Assembly (NCBI GenBank): GCA_024276395.1 | Contig: JAJRXH010000494.1 | Coordinates: forward strand, 1-5,964 | From: an archaeon | Lineage (GTDB): Archaea; Asgardarchaeota; Heimdallarchaeia; Hodarchaeales; S146-22 | Direction: 5' to 3' | Length of the DNA: 5,964 bases | In this document: in pieces, positions 5,743 through 5,964 of the stretch | How positions within the stretch are numbered: the first letter of the stretch is position 1 | Layout of the letters: each line of letters starts with the position of its first letter | Program-made: the position numbers and the translations under genes | Notes under the pieces: model-generated | The model's input: only the letters and a program-made list of their open reading frames with translations | Databases searched by the model: none | Told to the model about the DNA's origin: nothing

Positions 5743-5964
5743 ATGCTTAACGAAAATCCATCACGTGCCTTGTTCACGTTATCATTGTTCATGAGTCTGT
5801 GGCTGGTCAGCATTTCAATGGTGATACCCGCCGCTGGGACCATTACCATCAAGACTGGTGACGTGATTGAATATGAAATTACAGATCTTGTCGCACCTTT
5901 CCGCCAATTGGCACGAGATTCGAGGTTTAAAGGCTTTGAGATCTTTGACAACATTAATTTCGTA
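5743..5964 (+). CDS. Secreted or surface protein, N-terminal part (cut by window edge)
   Basis: The first 74 codons of a plus-strand gene running off the right edge. The protein opens with a short polar stretch, MLNENPSR, then a hydrophobic segment of about 20 residues (ALFTLSLFMSLWLVSISMVI, 9-28) and PAAG, the pattern of a Sec signal peptide with cleavage expected near Ala30-Ala31. The segment that follows, TITIKTGDVIEYEITDL (33-49), looks like beta strands of an extracellular domain; similar openings occur in many uncharacterised archaeal surface proteins, but I cannot assign a family. An in-frame TAA upstream limits the start to ATG 5743-5745 or, less likely, the GTG, TTG or GTG codons at 5731-5739. 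GGTGAGG directly precedes the ATG, too close for an ideal Shine-Dalgarno site. It is transcribed away from the GTPase block and is probably unrelated to it in function. Confidence 0.8.
   Translation, partial: MLNENPSRALFTLSLFMSLWLVSISMVIPAAGTITIKTGDVIEYEITDLVAPFRQLARDSRFKGFEIFDNINFV

Noticed and set aside
5727..5954. Minus-strand open frame opposite the secreted-protein gene
   Set aside because: The plus strand here encodes a clear signal peptide and strand-rich domain, so the minus frame is its shadow.
1..5964. CRISPR array, insertion sequence, tRNA or rRNA gene
   Set aside because: I found no regularly spaced repeats, transposase frame, terminal inverted repeats or cloverleaf-like sequence.

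Overview
The window looks like a chromosomal segment of an Asgard (Promethearchaeota-type) archaeon. It holds the archaeal proteasome/exosome gene series (psmA, SBDS/Sdo1, Rrp4, Rrp41, Rrp42) in the order known from other archaea, and immediately upstream sits a Rab-like small GTPase, a protein class that is abundant in Asgard genomes and uncommon in other archaea. Moderate GC content, TATA-like promoter elements and Shine-Dalgarno-like stretches fit an archaeon. The assignment to Asgard is an inference from gene content; the class within Asgard cannot be settled from this sequence.

Layout: seven of the eight genes lie on the minus strand, so transcription runs from about 5.4 kb towards position 1. 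First comes an unrecognised 196-residue protein (4781-5371), joined by an ATGA overlap to the Rab-like GTPase (4188-4784). A T-rich terminator-like run and a new TATA-like promoter follow, then the proteasome alpha subunit (3307-4071), SBDS/Sdo1 (2428-3162), Rrp4 (1363-2385), Rrp41 (259-1209) and the first 60 codons of Rrp42 (1-180, cut by the window edge). A 371-base gap (5372-5742) separates this block from a divergently transcribed plus-strand gene for a secreted protein that runs off the right edge.

Functionally, Rrp41 and Rrp42 form the hexameric 3'-5' RNA-degrading ring, Rrp4 caps it and binds RNA, SBDS/Sdo1 acts in maturation of the large ribosomal subunit, and PsmA forms the outer rings of the 20S proteasome. 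The block therefore links RNA decay, ribosome maturation and protein degradation. The GTPase pair is a separate, probably co-translated unit next to it.

Points of interest: a very Arg/Ser/Gly-rich tail on Rrp4 that reads as an acidic protein in the +1 frame; acidic extensions on both ends of Rrp41; the absence of an in-frame ATG start for Rrp4; an unprenylated Rab-like GTPase coupled to an orphan gene; and ten copies of the palindrome CACGTG in under 6 kb.
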